Shown here piece after piece: positions 18,901-26,308 of a stretch of 64,000 nt of DNA (positions are counted from its first letter, which is position 1; each line of letters begins with the position of its first letter). The translations under genes were made by a program, and so were the position numbers. The stretch is from NCBI GenBank assembly GCA_014867205.1, contig WGUO01000011.1, forward strand, positions 1 to 64,000, in the 5' to 3' direction. Below the pieces are notes generated by a model that had not been told where the DNA came from, did no database searches, and was given only the letters and a program-made list of their open reading frames with translations. This stretch comes from Muribaculaceae bacterium (GTDB lineage: Bacteria > Bacteroidota > Bacteroidia > Bacteroidales > Muribaculaceae).

Positions 18901-20469
18901 CTGGTGTCCGTTGCCGCCGTTACAGAAGTTTGCGTAATATTTCCAGTCATCGACGCTCGGAGTGCGGCCCTGGCTACCCTCAGAAGAGTTGAAGGCGAAG
19001 TTGATCATCGAGTCGAATCCGCCCTGGGTGAAATAGCCGGTGTCGCCATGCTGCCAGCCGAAGCACTCGCCGGTCATCCAGAACTTATCTGTCCAGTTCT
19101 TGGCATAGTCATCGGCGCGCGAGCTCGAGCGCCATGCCGAGAGGGCTGCGTCGCAGGCCTCCTTGAGTTGTTTCCAGCGGCTGAGCTCGACATGCTTTGC
19201 CGTGTCGCAGCGGAATCCGTCGATACCGAATTCCTTGACCCAAGCGGCAAGCCAGTTGATGATATAGTCTGCCGGAGCGCCCTGATTGTCCTGACGCCAG
19301 TTGCCGACGTCGGGGAGGCGGTAGTTGAGGTAGTCGCCGCTGTTCTCCTGCTGCCATTTCTTCTTAAGGAATGGAGGTATGGCAACCGACGAGGACTTCT
19401 CGGTCACGACGTCGGGGAGGCCGGCGAGGCTCATGGTGTGGTCGTCGCCCCCCTCGCGGGCGAAGCCAGCACCCGTGCCCCAGTCGCGGTCGCCGAAGGC
19501 ACGCACCCAGTGCGCCCACCAGTTGCCCCACTTGCCCTGACTGTCGGCGTTGAACGACACTGCATTCTCCGAGCTCCACATGGTGTACTTGCTGCCTGAG
19601 GGGAGCCATCCGGCTGTCGGGGTGCCGTTGAAATTACCGAAGTCATAATCCACGCAGTCATCGAGTGTGGAATAGCCGGTGTGGTTGAGCACGATATCCA
19701 TGATGACACGTATGCCGCGGCGGTGTGCCTCCGTGACGAAATTACGGAACTCGTCGATTGTGCCCATGTTGCGGTCCATATATGTCCAATCGAGGGCATA
19801 GTAGCCGTGGAAGGCGTAATGGGGGAAGGCGTCGTTCTTGCCGCCGGTCCAGCCATGCATCTGCTCGTAGGGAGCGGTGATCCAGATGGCGTCGACTCCG
19901 AGGCGGTCGAGATAGTCGAGTTTCTCGGTGAGACCCTTAATGTCGCCGCCGTGGAACGTCGCGTAGTCGGGCACGTTGCCCTGCGGGCGCTGGCGGTGGT
20001 ATGACTTGTCGTTGGAGGTGTCGCCGTTGTAGAAGCGGTCGGTGAATACGAAATAGACCGTGGCGTTCTTCCATGAGAAGTGGTTGTAGCGCTCCACGAC
20101 CGGTGTCTTGACCTTAATGGTGTAGGTGCGGCTCTGCGAGCCGGTAGTCACCGTATAGAGGATGGTGTTCTCGCCGCCGTCGAGTGCGGTGAGCGAATGG
20201 TTGTCGTAGGGGGTTCCGTTGACCGAGATGCTTACGGTGGCGTCAGAGGCGACGGGAGCCGCCGACATGGTGACCATCGAGATGTCGTCGACCTCAATCT
20301 CATATGAGGTCTGGTCAGGCTGGAACTGGATCAGGTTGCGGCCCTCGGCCTTGAGCTCGAGGGCAGACAGGGCGGGGTTGCCTGAATTGACGGCCGCGTA
20401 GATGGCCGACGGCATGCCGAGGGCCAGGGCGAGCGCCGCTGCCCATTTCTTTATATTGTTAAGTTTCAT
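15919..20469 (-). CDS. Giant secreted amylase with two GH13 catalytic domains and starch-binding modules
   Basis: Signal peptide (1-25), N-terminal sandwich domain, then GH13 domain one (about 125-680). Domain one closely follows periplasmic MalS-type alpha-amylase (FHGGDIKGLTEKLDYL, HGYYALDW, FRCDTAKHVE) with triad Asp422, Glu468, Asp532. Next come a chitobiase-C-like domain (about 705-780), two CBM26-like starch-binding modules (about 790-870 and 893-975) joined by a Pro-Thr linker, an Ig-like domain (about 985-1075) and GH13 domain two. Domain two is of a different subfamily, with triad Asp1251, Glu1294, Asp1360. Both active sites look intact. It follows a GLUG-repeat gene by 13 bases in the same operon. 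No SusCD pair for starch is nearby. Alpha-1,4-glucan hydrolysis is near certain; the specificity of domain two is open. Confidence 0.93.
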   Translation of the reverse strand: MKLNNIKKWAAALALALGMPSAIYAAVNSGNPALSALELKAEGRNLIQFQPDQTSYEIEVDDISMVTMSAAPVASDATVSISVNGTPYDNHSLTALDGGENTILYTVTTGSQSRTYTIKVKTPVVERYNHFSWKNATVYFVFTDRFYNGDTSNDKSYHRQRPQGNVPDYATFHGGDIKGLTEKLDYLDRLGVDAIWITAPYEQMHGWTGGKNDAFPHYAFHGYYALDWTYMDRNMGTIDEFRNFVTEAHRRGIRVIMDIVLNHTGYSTLDDCVDYDFGNFNGTPTAGWLPSGSKYTMWSSENAVSFNADSQGKWGNWWAHWVRAFGDRDWGTGAGFAREGGDDHTMSLAGLPDVVTEKSSSVAIPPFLKKKWQQENSGDYLNYRLPDVGNWRQDNQGAPADYIINWLAAWVKEFGIDGFRCDTAKHVELSRWKQLKEACDAALSAWRSSSRADDYAKNWTDKFWMTGECFGWQHGDTGYFTQGGFDSMINFAFNSSEGSQGRTPSVDDWKYYANFCNGGNGHQVLNYVSSHDTGLHRPGDQKKVATMLLLCPGGAQIYYGDETSRGYMNGCPDQSMSTRSDFNWDAVDNDDNKHWQKIGQFRRRNPAVGAGTQTELGSDTYARTFTDGDYSNAVVIKLNTQNGQSYTVSVGNAFQDGAKVMDGYNTAVTGVVSGGKVTMTASGPVLLIEPYGTIRGVDPPTPPRPQAPVVTATPASGTTFTSTLQVSLTSSDGSPIHYTTSGTANASSTLYTAPLTLSETTTVSTYVANQAGDRVQSFTYTKTDQPQPQGHYIYLKNTKNWSNPTVWVWNDSENCCSNGTWPGDAMTREGDLWKWTLPDGKPLPTQVIFSNSGSEQSGDKQYVDKQTYDCDGNKVGDNPPTPPTPPTPPTPGENTIYFDNSSSNWQTVKVHYWGGTEASEWPGRDMTVYKDKVYSFTCPEGTTGLVFNNGSGDQSGDLTFVKGHLYDKNGDKGEYVTGPQKPSVTFSPAGGNVKGSSSITVTIGNEPTTITATFNGRSLNLGNGSNSVSVSEYLTADKQSAKFSVTASNSVGSTQAEYTFTRDDSQPVYTMTGDWRELSIYQIMVGSFQHGDGGASGYSDMWGPEGHRKNGNLRGVINALDYIKELGMNAIWLTPIFDSTNGMGGEKLQATGYFCTNYFKVDPKFGSEAEFDELIREAHNRGIYVILDGVFGHHGGVSQASPNGKWISTQDNTPNVRGSESGNIQYPGSLDYFKEVIRYWMERGVDGWRLDQCYQVYQGGHNYWNDLRREAEAVANERKARGEKWGTLAYMVGEDWTGAGGITVTQQDGLKSVMDFDGKDNLVSLGYGMGSIGWFLASDAKTRGYRDDGVNPTIFLSNHDTARVGDVVDVNNSPEKLMTRHAAVAAYSGPTCTYYGDEIGDKSGNGNADNKARTSGRISGFNGNEQKVHDYVAKVFNARKANPALWRGSVERDERGNGLEVITKTDSQTGNKVIVIFSQSDANVSIGGTGVDLINGGNVSGSVSVSAWVPAFIKMN

Positions 20470-20482
20470 TTATGTCAGGGGA

Positions 20483-22090
20483 TTAGATTTTAACCACTTT
20501 GATGACCGCTCTCGAGCCGTCGGCCATATTGACACAGAGCACATAGAGGCCCGAGTGCAGCCCGGTGCAGTCGATGGCTGCGTCGTTGGCACCGTTGGGC
20601 GACATGTCGCGCACTGCTGCTCCGTCAAGACCATAGAGGATGACGCGCGTCATGCCCTTGGCAGCCGTCACGTTGAGCACTGTTGCCACGGGATTCGGGT
20701 AGACGGAAACCGAGGCAGACTCCGTGTCGACGATGTCGATGCCTGTGTAAGAGTTATAGAAGGCGTCGGAGCCGGGGTCGTTCTGGCCGGGGATACCGGC
20801 GAGCACGGGGAACTGATGGTCACCCTCTGTGCGCCACTCCCAGATGCTGTTGAAATCCCAGCCGAGGATCTCCTCATATACGCCCTTGCTGGTGAGGTTG
20901 TGGTTGTGGCCGACGGCCTGGTGGCCGTGGGTCGCCGAGCTCTCCATCGGCATAGCCTCCCAGGCCATAGCGCCCTGAGTTGTGTTCTGCGCGTTGTCAT
21001 TGCCGCCAAAGCGTCCGGCATAGTTGCCGTTGTCGGCCGTGACGCGGATATTGAACGATGTGGAGTTGGTGATGGTGCCGTAATTGGCGCCGACGAGACC
21101 TCCGGCATAGTTGGCGGCCTTCACTGTGCCCGAGGCATAGGTGTTGGTCACGGTGCCTTTGTTCTTGCCGACAAGTCCGCCGGCAGCGTTATCGCCGTCA
21201 CCGGTGACTGCGGCAGTCGAATAGCAGTCAATGATTGAGGCATGGTTCTCGCCCACGAGGCCGCCGGTGCATATCGAGGTGGCTGATACCGAGCCTGCGG
21301 TGAAGCAACGAGAGATTATGCCCGAGTATGCGTAGCCCACGAGACCGCCGGTGAACGTCGTACCGCTCACATTGAGGCCCGTGAGACCGAGCCCATTGAT
21401 CTCGGCGCCATCTATCGCGTTGAAGAATCCTGTCGGCATTCCGAAGGCGGTGCCGCTGATCGAGGCGTTGCTCACCGTATGGCCGTTGCCGTCAAAGTGA
21501 CCTTTATAAGGAGAGCCCTTTGATGCGATTCCGGTGAAACTGCCCGAGAGGGTGATGTCGTCGTCGAGACGCACGTAGACGTCAGCGGCCCAGTCGGATG
21601 ATGTTGCGGCCAGTTCGGCAATGTCTTCCGCTGTCTTGATGATGAAGGGATTCTGTGCGGTGCCCTCGCCGCCGGAATAGGCGTCGCGACGTCCCTGCAC
21701 TACCTCGACAAAGCAGTCGTCGGTCTGCGCCGACGTCGAGCGGGCGATGAAACCGAGCTTGGTCACGGTGGCCAGTTCGTCGTCGCTGAGGTTGTAAAGG
21801 GTCTTGAGGTCATCGACCCTGTAGGTGTAGGTGCCTCCCGAACCCGTCATCTTGAACCTGGCGTTGATTGCTCCCTCCCAGTCGGAAGCCGGTTTGTCGG
21901 TACCGCCGACCACGGCCCACGTGTAACAATACACGTCGCTGCCGAGATCGGAAGTCTGGACTGTCACCTCGAAGGCCTTCGTCGACACTATTGGCGACGG
22001 CGACGAGGTGATGCTTGCCTGCTGTCCGGCGCCATATCCCAACAGGGACACGCCTGCCGTCAAGGCAAAGCACAGAATTCCTCTTTTCAT
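20483..22090 (-). CDS. Secreted GLUG-repeat protein with sorting-type C-terminal tail
   Basis: Signal peptide (1-24), an Ig-like N-terminal domain (about 25-135, with DVYCYTWAV, reminiscent of domains that precede Bacteroidetes amylases), then a beta-helical region with four GLUG-type repeats beginning GGLVG (about 245-345). The last 80 residues (YPNPVATVLNV, then GLYVLCV) match the type A C-terminal sorting domain of type 9 secretion cargo. It is the first gene of an operon with the double GH13 amylase, so a role in starch binding or in presenting the enzyme at the surface is plausible, but no known binding motif proves it. Confidence 0.75.
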   Translation of the reverse strand: MKRGILCFALTAGVSLLGYGAGQQASITSSPSPIVSTKAFEVTVQTSDLGSDVYCYTWAVVGGTDKPASDWEGAINARFKMTGSGGTYTYRVDDLKTLYNLSDDELATVTKLGFIARSTSAQTDDCFVEVVQGRRDAYSGGEGTAQNPFIIKTAEDIAELAATSSDWAADVYVRLDDDITLSGSFTGIASKGSPYKGHFDGNGHTVSNASISGTAFGMPTGFFNAIDGAEINGLGLTGLNVSGTTFTGGLVGYAYSGIISRCFTAGSVSATSICTGGLVGENHASIIDCYSTAAVTGDGDNAAGGLVGKNKGTVTNTYASGTVKAANYAGGLVGANYGTITNSTSFNIRVTADNGNYAGRFGGNDNAQNTTQGAMAWEAMPMESSATHGHQAVGHNHNLTSKGVYEEILGWDFNSIWEWRTEGDHQFPVLAGIPGQNDPGSDAFYNSYTGIDIVDTESASVSVYPNPVATVLNVTAAKGMTRVILYGLDGAAVRDMSPNGANDAAIDCTGLHSGLYVLCVNMADGSRAVIKVVKI

Positions 22091-22376
22091 TGTCTGAATT
22101 TTAAGGTTAATATGTGATTGGATGTTATTGTTTTGCCCGGTGGCTGTCCGGGAAGTTTTTTGTCAGGTTTTCTTAGGAGATTAGATGTCAGATGTCAGAG
22201 TTTAAGGAGTCAGGAGTTTAAAGACCAATTAAGTAGAAATTAATCTTTAATCTTTAATCATTAACCTTTCACTTGCTTCCCCTTGGTCGCAAAACAGAAC
22301 ATGTGAGAACGCAAGGCTTCCAACCCTAAGACCTAAAACCTAAAATCTAATCACCTCCGATACGGGTAACTGCATG
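22091..22376 (-). other. Long repeat-bearing 5' leader of the GLUG/amylase operon
   Basis: About 280 bases separate the promoter from the ATG. They contain four of the intergenic repeat families: an ACCTAA run (22325-22352), the CCTTGGTCGCAAAAC repeat (22281-22295), an ATTAATCTTTAATC run (22237-22268) and a GTCAGAG-type run (22186-22222). No open reading frame or riboswitch was recognised. Confidence 0.5.
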
Positions 22377-22407
22377 CAAAGTTAGGCATAATTTCCGATA
22401 TGTCAAA
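22377..22407 (-). promoter_or_regulatory. Bacteroidetes promoter of the GLUG/amylase operon
   Basis: On the minus strand, TTTG (22407-22404), 19 bases, then TAACTTTG (22384-22377). This is a full consensus match, upstream of the 5' leader described separately. Confidence 0.7.
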
Positions 22408-22676
22408 ATTTATCAGCATAGTATTGTCAAATAATTGCACTAATACACCTAAATGGCCAATTATAAGCACTATAGACTCAAACGGCAAGTATAATAAAGA
22501 CGTCTTCAAAGTGTAATTAAGACGTCCTGACGCATGATATCAGCGATGTCGTCCTCGCGGGTACGGCAACCCGAGGTCTACTCCGGGTCTACCGCCCCGG
22601 ACCCCCAATTATTTAAGGTATAACCCCCAAGCATCAAGTATAATCCCGGCCTACATACCTGCCCGCAGGCACTTGT
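22408..22676. other. Intergenic region downstream of dinD
   Basis: AT-rich at first, then a GC-rich stretch (22548-22610) with several short inverted repeats that could act as a terminator for dinD, including TCCGGG/CCCGGA. No gene is seen. Confidence 0.4.
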
Positions 22677-23507
22677 TCATTTCTTTTTCTTGGGCAAGAT
22701 TTTCCTCTCATCAGATTTAAGGCGTCGTTCCACTTTCTTCACGTCTTCGGCCGGAGGTAAAGCTTCCGGGCGAATACCACGGTCAAGCAACATATTGCGG
22801 ACCGCGCTATTGTTGTCAATATGTTCCCGTTCAATACCGACTTGACCGCACAAATCCTTTTGCTGAACGTTAACGGAAGTCATTTCGGCAGCGAGGTCTT
22901 TGGCTTTTATGGCTATCGTGGAGAGGAAATCGGCGAGCGGTCTTTTGTCCGGCGCTCCTACACGACGTTTCATCATGGCCGTGTCAAGACCGAACAGCGC
23001 ACGGTCACCTTTCGCGCGGATAATGGCAAAGCCTTTAGAGTCTACCCCACGCTCATAGAGCACTCCAGATAAGGTGTGCTCGGTTTCCGCAAGTTTCGCA
23101 CGCGCCTGAACACGCTCATAATCAAGGAGACGCTGATGGACTATCTCTGCTCGGCGTGTCTGGACCGCGAAGTAATTCTGTGCAAACGCTATCTCTGGTT
23201 TACGCGGGTTGCCATTTTGCGCCACAAGATAGCAGGCATAGCGTGTCAACATTACGTCATCTACTTGACGCTGCCCACCTTTGCCTATCTCTATCATTTT
23301 GCTGACGTCAGCAAAATGATCAGTAACAGATTCACCGGCGTTAGTGGCTGACTCCTTTGCCTTTTCGATAATTGCTGTGAAGTTGCGCCACTGGACATAG
23401 CCCATAACAGGGGCAAGTTCTCGCGCACTCCAACATTCAACACCCTCATATTCGATGGCGATGGACTCAAAACTATTGAATAATTCTTGAATTTCGGATG
23501 CTTTCAT
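22677..23507 (-). CDS. dinD: DNA damage-inducible protein D family (DinD)
   Basis: Resembles E. coli DinD, an SOS-induced protein reported to inhibit RecA strand exchange. The N-terminal half has the BRO-N-like pattern of the family (WSARELAPVMGYVQWRNF, about 23-40). The central part holds YACYLVAQNGNPRKPEIAFA (about 90-110), followed by a helical C-terminal region that ends in a run of lysines. At 276 residues it matches the family length. Base composition is visibly lower in GC than the surrounding genes, and homologues are patchily distributed, which suggests horizontal transfer. No LexA box was identified upstream. It is 76 bases downstream of a small antitoxin-like gene on the same strand. 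Confidence 0.85.
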   Translation of the reverse strand: MKASEIQELFNSFESIAIEYEGVECWSARELAPVMGYVQWRNFTAIIEKAKESATNAGESVTDHFADVSKMIEIGKGGQRQVDDVMLTRYACYLVAQNGNPRKPEIAFAQNYFAVQTRRAEIVHQRLLDYERVQARAKLAETEHTLSGVLYERGVDSKGFAIIRAKGDRALFGLDTAMMKRRVGAPDKRPLADFLSTIAIKAKDLAAEMTSVNVQQKDLCGQVGIEREHIDNNSAVRNMLLDRGIRPEALPPAEDVKKVERRLKSDERKILPKKKK

Positions 23508-23583
23508 GATTATGAAATGGAATTTTTTCGTAGCATCTGAAGGCTGACCAAGCCTCTGTTGCGACTACGAGAATTTCATGGTT

Positions 23584-23943
23584 TTATGTATTTATGAGTG
23601 AATTCAGGTGGCGGGTCTGGAGCGACTTGAGATATGCGTCGGGATTGACCGCCTTAAAATAATACCAGGCGAAAAATCTGTTCAAAGTGTATAGGTATTC
23701 GCCCTCAGGCACAAGCAGTTTCTTCCAGGCATTCTTAATCTTCTTATAAGAAAATATCTGGAACAATTGCTTTATTTCAGGCAAATCAAGATAGCGCATG
23801 GTATATGCGATAAGAGAGTCGTCTCCGATGGATTCCGGATTTACGGAATCTTCGGCATACGACCAGAAGGCCTTCTCTTCCTTTAGTTTGAGAAGAAGGC
23901 TGTTCCTTATCTTTTTTTGCTCATTTTTATCCGTAATCCTCAT
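23584..23943 (-). CDS. Small conserved hypothetical, resembling orphan antitoxin-like proteins
   Basis: 119 residues, all helical in appearance, rich in Lys and aromatic residues (EKAFWSYAEDSV, FSYKKIKNAW, LNRFFAWYYFK). Proteins of this look are common in Bacteroidales beside AbiEii/MNT-type nucleotidyltransferase genes, where they are assumed to be antitoxins; I recall this similarity rather than having tested it. No toxin partner is present here, so the gene may be an orphan or a remnant. It has lower GC than its neighbours. A TAACTTTG box lies upstream (23976-23969, minus strand) with no clear -33 element. Confidence 0.5.
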   Translation of the reverse strand: MRITDKNEQKKIRNSLLLKLKEEKAFWSYAEDSVNPESIGDDSLIAYTMRYLDLPEIKQLFQIFSYKKIKNAWKKLLVPEGEYLYTLNRFFAWYYFKAVNPDAYLKSLQTRHLNSLINT

Positions 23944-24065
23944 TTAGCCCAATAGGTTATAACAGATGCAAAGTTAACATTTTATTTCGTAAGTATCTAT
24001 TATTGCGCCACAAAAATTGAGGAACGGAGACTGCCCCAACACCTAACACCTAACACCTCTACCCC

Positions 24066-25898
24066 TTAAAATGGGAAGAAGAGGGGGATGACGAAAATCA
24101 TCAGGAGACCGAGCGCGAGCTGGAGCGGAGCACCGACCTTGACATAGTCCATGAACGTGTACTGGCCGGCCGGCATCACGAGCGCGTTCGGGGGCGTCGA
24201 GAAGGGAGACATGAAGCATAGCGACGCCCCGAATGTCACCGCGAACAGCATAGGCAGCGGACTCACACCATACGCCACCGCACTCTGCACCGCGATCGGA
24301 GCCATCAGCACCGCCGTGGCCGTGTTGGATATGAACAGGGTCAGCAACGACGTGGTGAAGTAGATCCCGGCCATCAGCCAGTGCGGCCCTATGCCGCCCA
24401 GGGCATCGACCAGCGAGCCGCTGACCATCTCGCTCACGCCCGTCTTCTCAAGCGCGAAACTCATCGGCATCATCGCCGCAATGAGCACTATGCTCTCCCA
24501 GTTGATCGTGCGGTAGGCGTCAGCTACCGTGCGGAAACACCCCGTCAGCATCATCAGCACACTTGCCGCCAATACAATGAACACCGCCGGCACCTCGCTG
24601 AACACCAGCGCGGCAATCATGGCCAGCATGATGGCAGCCGCCACCGGCGCCTTATAGTTTATGGTCACCTTCGAGGCCTGCGACTCCGGCTGGCCGAGCA
24701 CCACCCAGTCGCGCGTGTTGCCGCTGATGCGGCCGATAGCCTCCCACGTGCCCTGCACGAGCAGCACGTCGCCCTTGGCCACCTTGCGTTCGCCGAGCCG
24801 GTCGACAATGTACTCCCCTCCCCGCCTCACGCCGAGGATATTGATGTTGAACCGGTTGCGGAAGTCGAGCTGCGCAATTGTCTCGTTGAGTATGCCCGAG
24901 TTAGGCACAACCACAATCTCCGCAAGTCCGATGTCGTAGAAATCGAGGTTGCGGCGCGTCTCGTCATTGTCGTCGGCGATGCGCAGACCGTAGTCCGCGA
25001 CAAAACGCTCCACATTCTCGCGCGGCCCACGTATGAAGAGCATGTCCCCGGCATCGATCACCGACGAGGCCGTCGGGGCCTCCTGCGTCACGTTCTTGAG
25101 CAGCCCGCGGCCCTCGACGACGCGCAGCTCGAGCACGTCAAGGCCATAGTTGGCCCGCAGCGAGAGTGCGCCGAGGGTCAGTCCCGATATGGGCGACGAA
25201 GATGGCACGTCGACGCGCCAGAGGTCATGGTTAAGGTTATACTCCTCGACGATATCGGCCAGTGTGCGCCCGTTGCCCGACGCCGTGCTGTTCTTCCTCT
25301 TCTCGCCCGAGAGCAGCCGGCTCAGCGGTATGAGCAGCAGCGTACCCGCTGCAAGGCATATCAGGCCCGTCGGCAGGAAAGTGAACATGGTGAGGGGCTC
25401 GCCGCTGTATTCCTCCCAGACCTCGGCTATGACGAGGTTGGGGGGCGTACCGATCAGAGTCAGCATGCCGCCGATACTCGAGGCGAAGGCCAGGGGCATC
25501 AGGAAGCGCGACGCGGAGGCACCCGCCGCGGCTGCCATCGACACCACGATAGGGAGCATGAGCGCGACCGTGCCGGTATTGCTGACGAAACCGCCGATGA
25601 GGCCAGTGGCAAGCACCACGACAAGGAAGAGACGCGTGGGGCTGCCGTTGCCCAGGCGCGACAGGCGCGCCCCTATCATCTTGGCCAGGCCCGTGTTGAA
25701 TATCGCGCCGCCGACCACAAACAGGCCGACCATCATTATCACAATAGGGTTGGAGAAGCCCGACAGGGCCTCCTGGGTGGTGAGTATCCCCGAGAGGGTA
25801 AGCACCAGCAGAGCGATGAGCGCGATGACGTCGGCACGAATCCGACCCCACACGAAACCGGCCGCGGCCAGCGCAAGAGTTATGACGGTTACAACCAT
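24066..25898 (-). CDS. SLC13-family anion transporter with two TrkA-C domains
   Basis: Inner-membrane permease of the divalent anion:sodium symporter superfamily. Hydrophobic helices fill residues about 1-200 and 400-610. Between them lie two soluble RCK-C/TrkA-C domains (about 210-300 and 305-390) ending LFIRG and LVQGTW. The SNTGTVALMLP and SNTATAVLMAP segments are the paired substrate and sodium loops of the family. Proteins with this layout are often annotated as sulfate or dicarboxylate permeases, but the substrate cannot be decided from sequence. It is a single gene, flanked by repeat-bearing intergenic DNA on both sides. Confidence 0.88.
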   Translation of the reverse strand: MVVTVITLALAAAGFVWGRIRADVIALIALLVLTLSGILTTQEALSGFSNPIVIMMVGLFVVGGAIFNTGLAKMIGARLSRLGNGSPTRLFLVVVLATGLIGGFVSNTGTVALMLPIVVSMAAAAGASASRFLMPLAFASSIGGMLTLIGTPPNLVIAEVWEEYSGEPLTMFTFLPTGLICLAAGTLLLIPLSRLLSGEKRKNSTASGNGRTLADIVEEYNLNHDLWRVDVPSSSPISGLTLGALSLRANYGLDVLELRVVEGRGLLKNVTQEAPTASSVIDAGDMLFIRGPRENVERFVADYGLRIADDNDETRRNLDFYDIGLAEIVVVPNSGILNETIAQLDFRNRFNINILGVRRGGEYIVDRLGERKVAKGDVLLVQGTWEAIGRISGNTRDWVVLGQPESQASKVTINYKAPVAAAIMLAMIAALVFSEVPAVFIVLAASVLMMLTGCFRTVADAYRTINWESIVLIAAMMPMSFALEKTGVSEMVSGSLVDALGGIGPHWLMAGIYFTTSLLTLFISNTATAVLMAPIAVQSAVAYGVSPLPMLFAVTFGASLCFMSPFSTPPNALVMPAGQYTFMDYVKVGAPLQLALGLLMIFVIPLFFPF

Positions 25899-26174
25899 AT
25901 TTTTAATGATGAGTGATGAATTATGAGTGATGAATTAGGTCAGAAGTCAGAGGGGAATTTTAAGTCAGAAGACAGAGTTACGAGTTATGAAGTGATACTT
26001 CGCAACTCTGACCTATTACCTATGTTAGGTCTAAAGGACACTGACATGAGACATCCAGTTGCGAAACGGCGAGTTCGGAAACGGCCATTTCCGAACCCTT
26101 CGTTTCGCAACTGCAAATATAACACATTCCCATTTCACTGTCAATAGATAACACAAAAAATGTCTTTAATTGAT
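25899..26174. repeat. Intergenic low-complexity repeats upstream of the SLC13 gene
   Basis: Holds GATGAATTATGAGT direct repeats (25905-25935) and a GTCAGAG-type element (25936-26018) whose end, CTCTGACCTA, is the inverse of its start, TAGGTCAGA. A TATATTTG box (26121-26114, minus strand) is a weak promoter candidate. No gene is seen. Confidence 0.5.
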
Positions 26175-26241
26175 TCAAAAAATCAGACAGAATCAAAAAA
26201 TCAGACAGAATCAAAAAATCAGACAGAATCAAAAAATCAGG
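26175..26241. repeat. Tandem 18-bp repeat beside a terminator
   Basis: Three full copies and one partial copy of an 18-base unit (TCAAAAAATCAGACAGAA). The last partial copy merges with the 3' arm of the terminator at 26230-26265, so each copy repeats part of that arm and its T tract. Confidence 0.85.
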
Positions 26242-26265
26242 CGACAGAAATCTGCCGCCTGATTT
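26230..26265 (-). terminator. Intrinsic terminator of the 26309-31770 operon
   Basis: On the minus strand, a 14-bp stem (AAATCAGGCGGCAG against CTGTCGCCTGATTT, one G-U pair) with a short loop and a T6 tail. It lies 44 bases beyond the stop codon of the last gene. Confidence 0.85.
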
Positions 26266-26308
26266 GAACTATACTAAAGGTAATATGTGAGTCATATTTG
26301 TGCGTGAA

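Noticed and set aside
22548..22610. GC-rich stretch downstream of dinD as a structured RNA gene
   Set aside because: Only short inverted repeats are visible and no promoter or known RNA family was recognised.
26175..26241. Tandem 18-bp repeat as a CRISPR array
   Set aside because: The units abut without spacers, are too short, and no cas gene is in the window.
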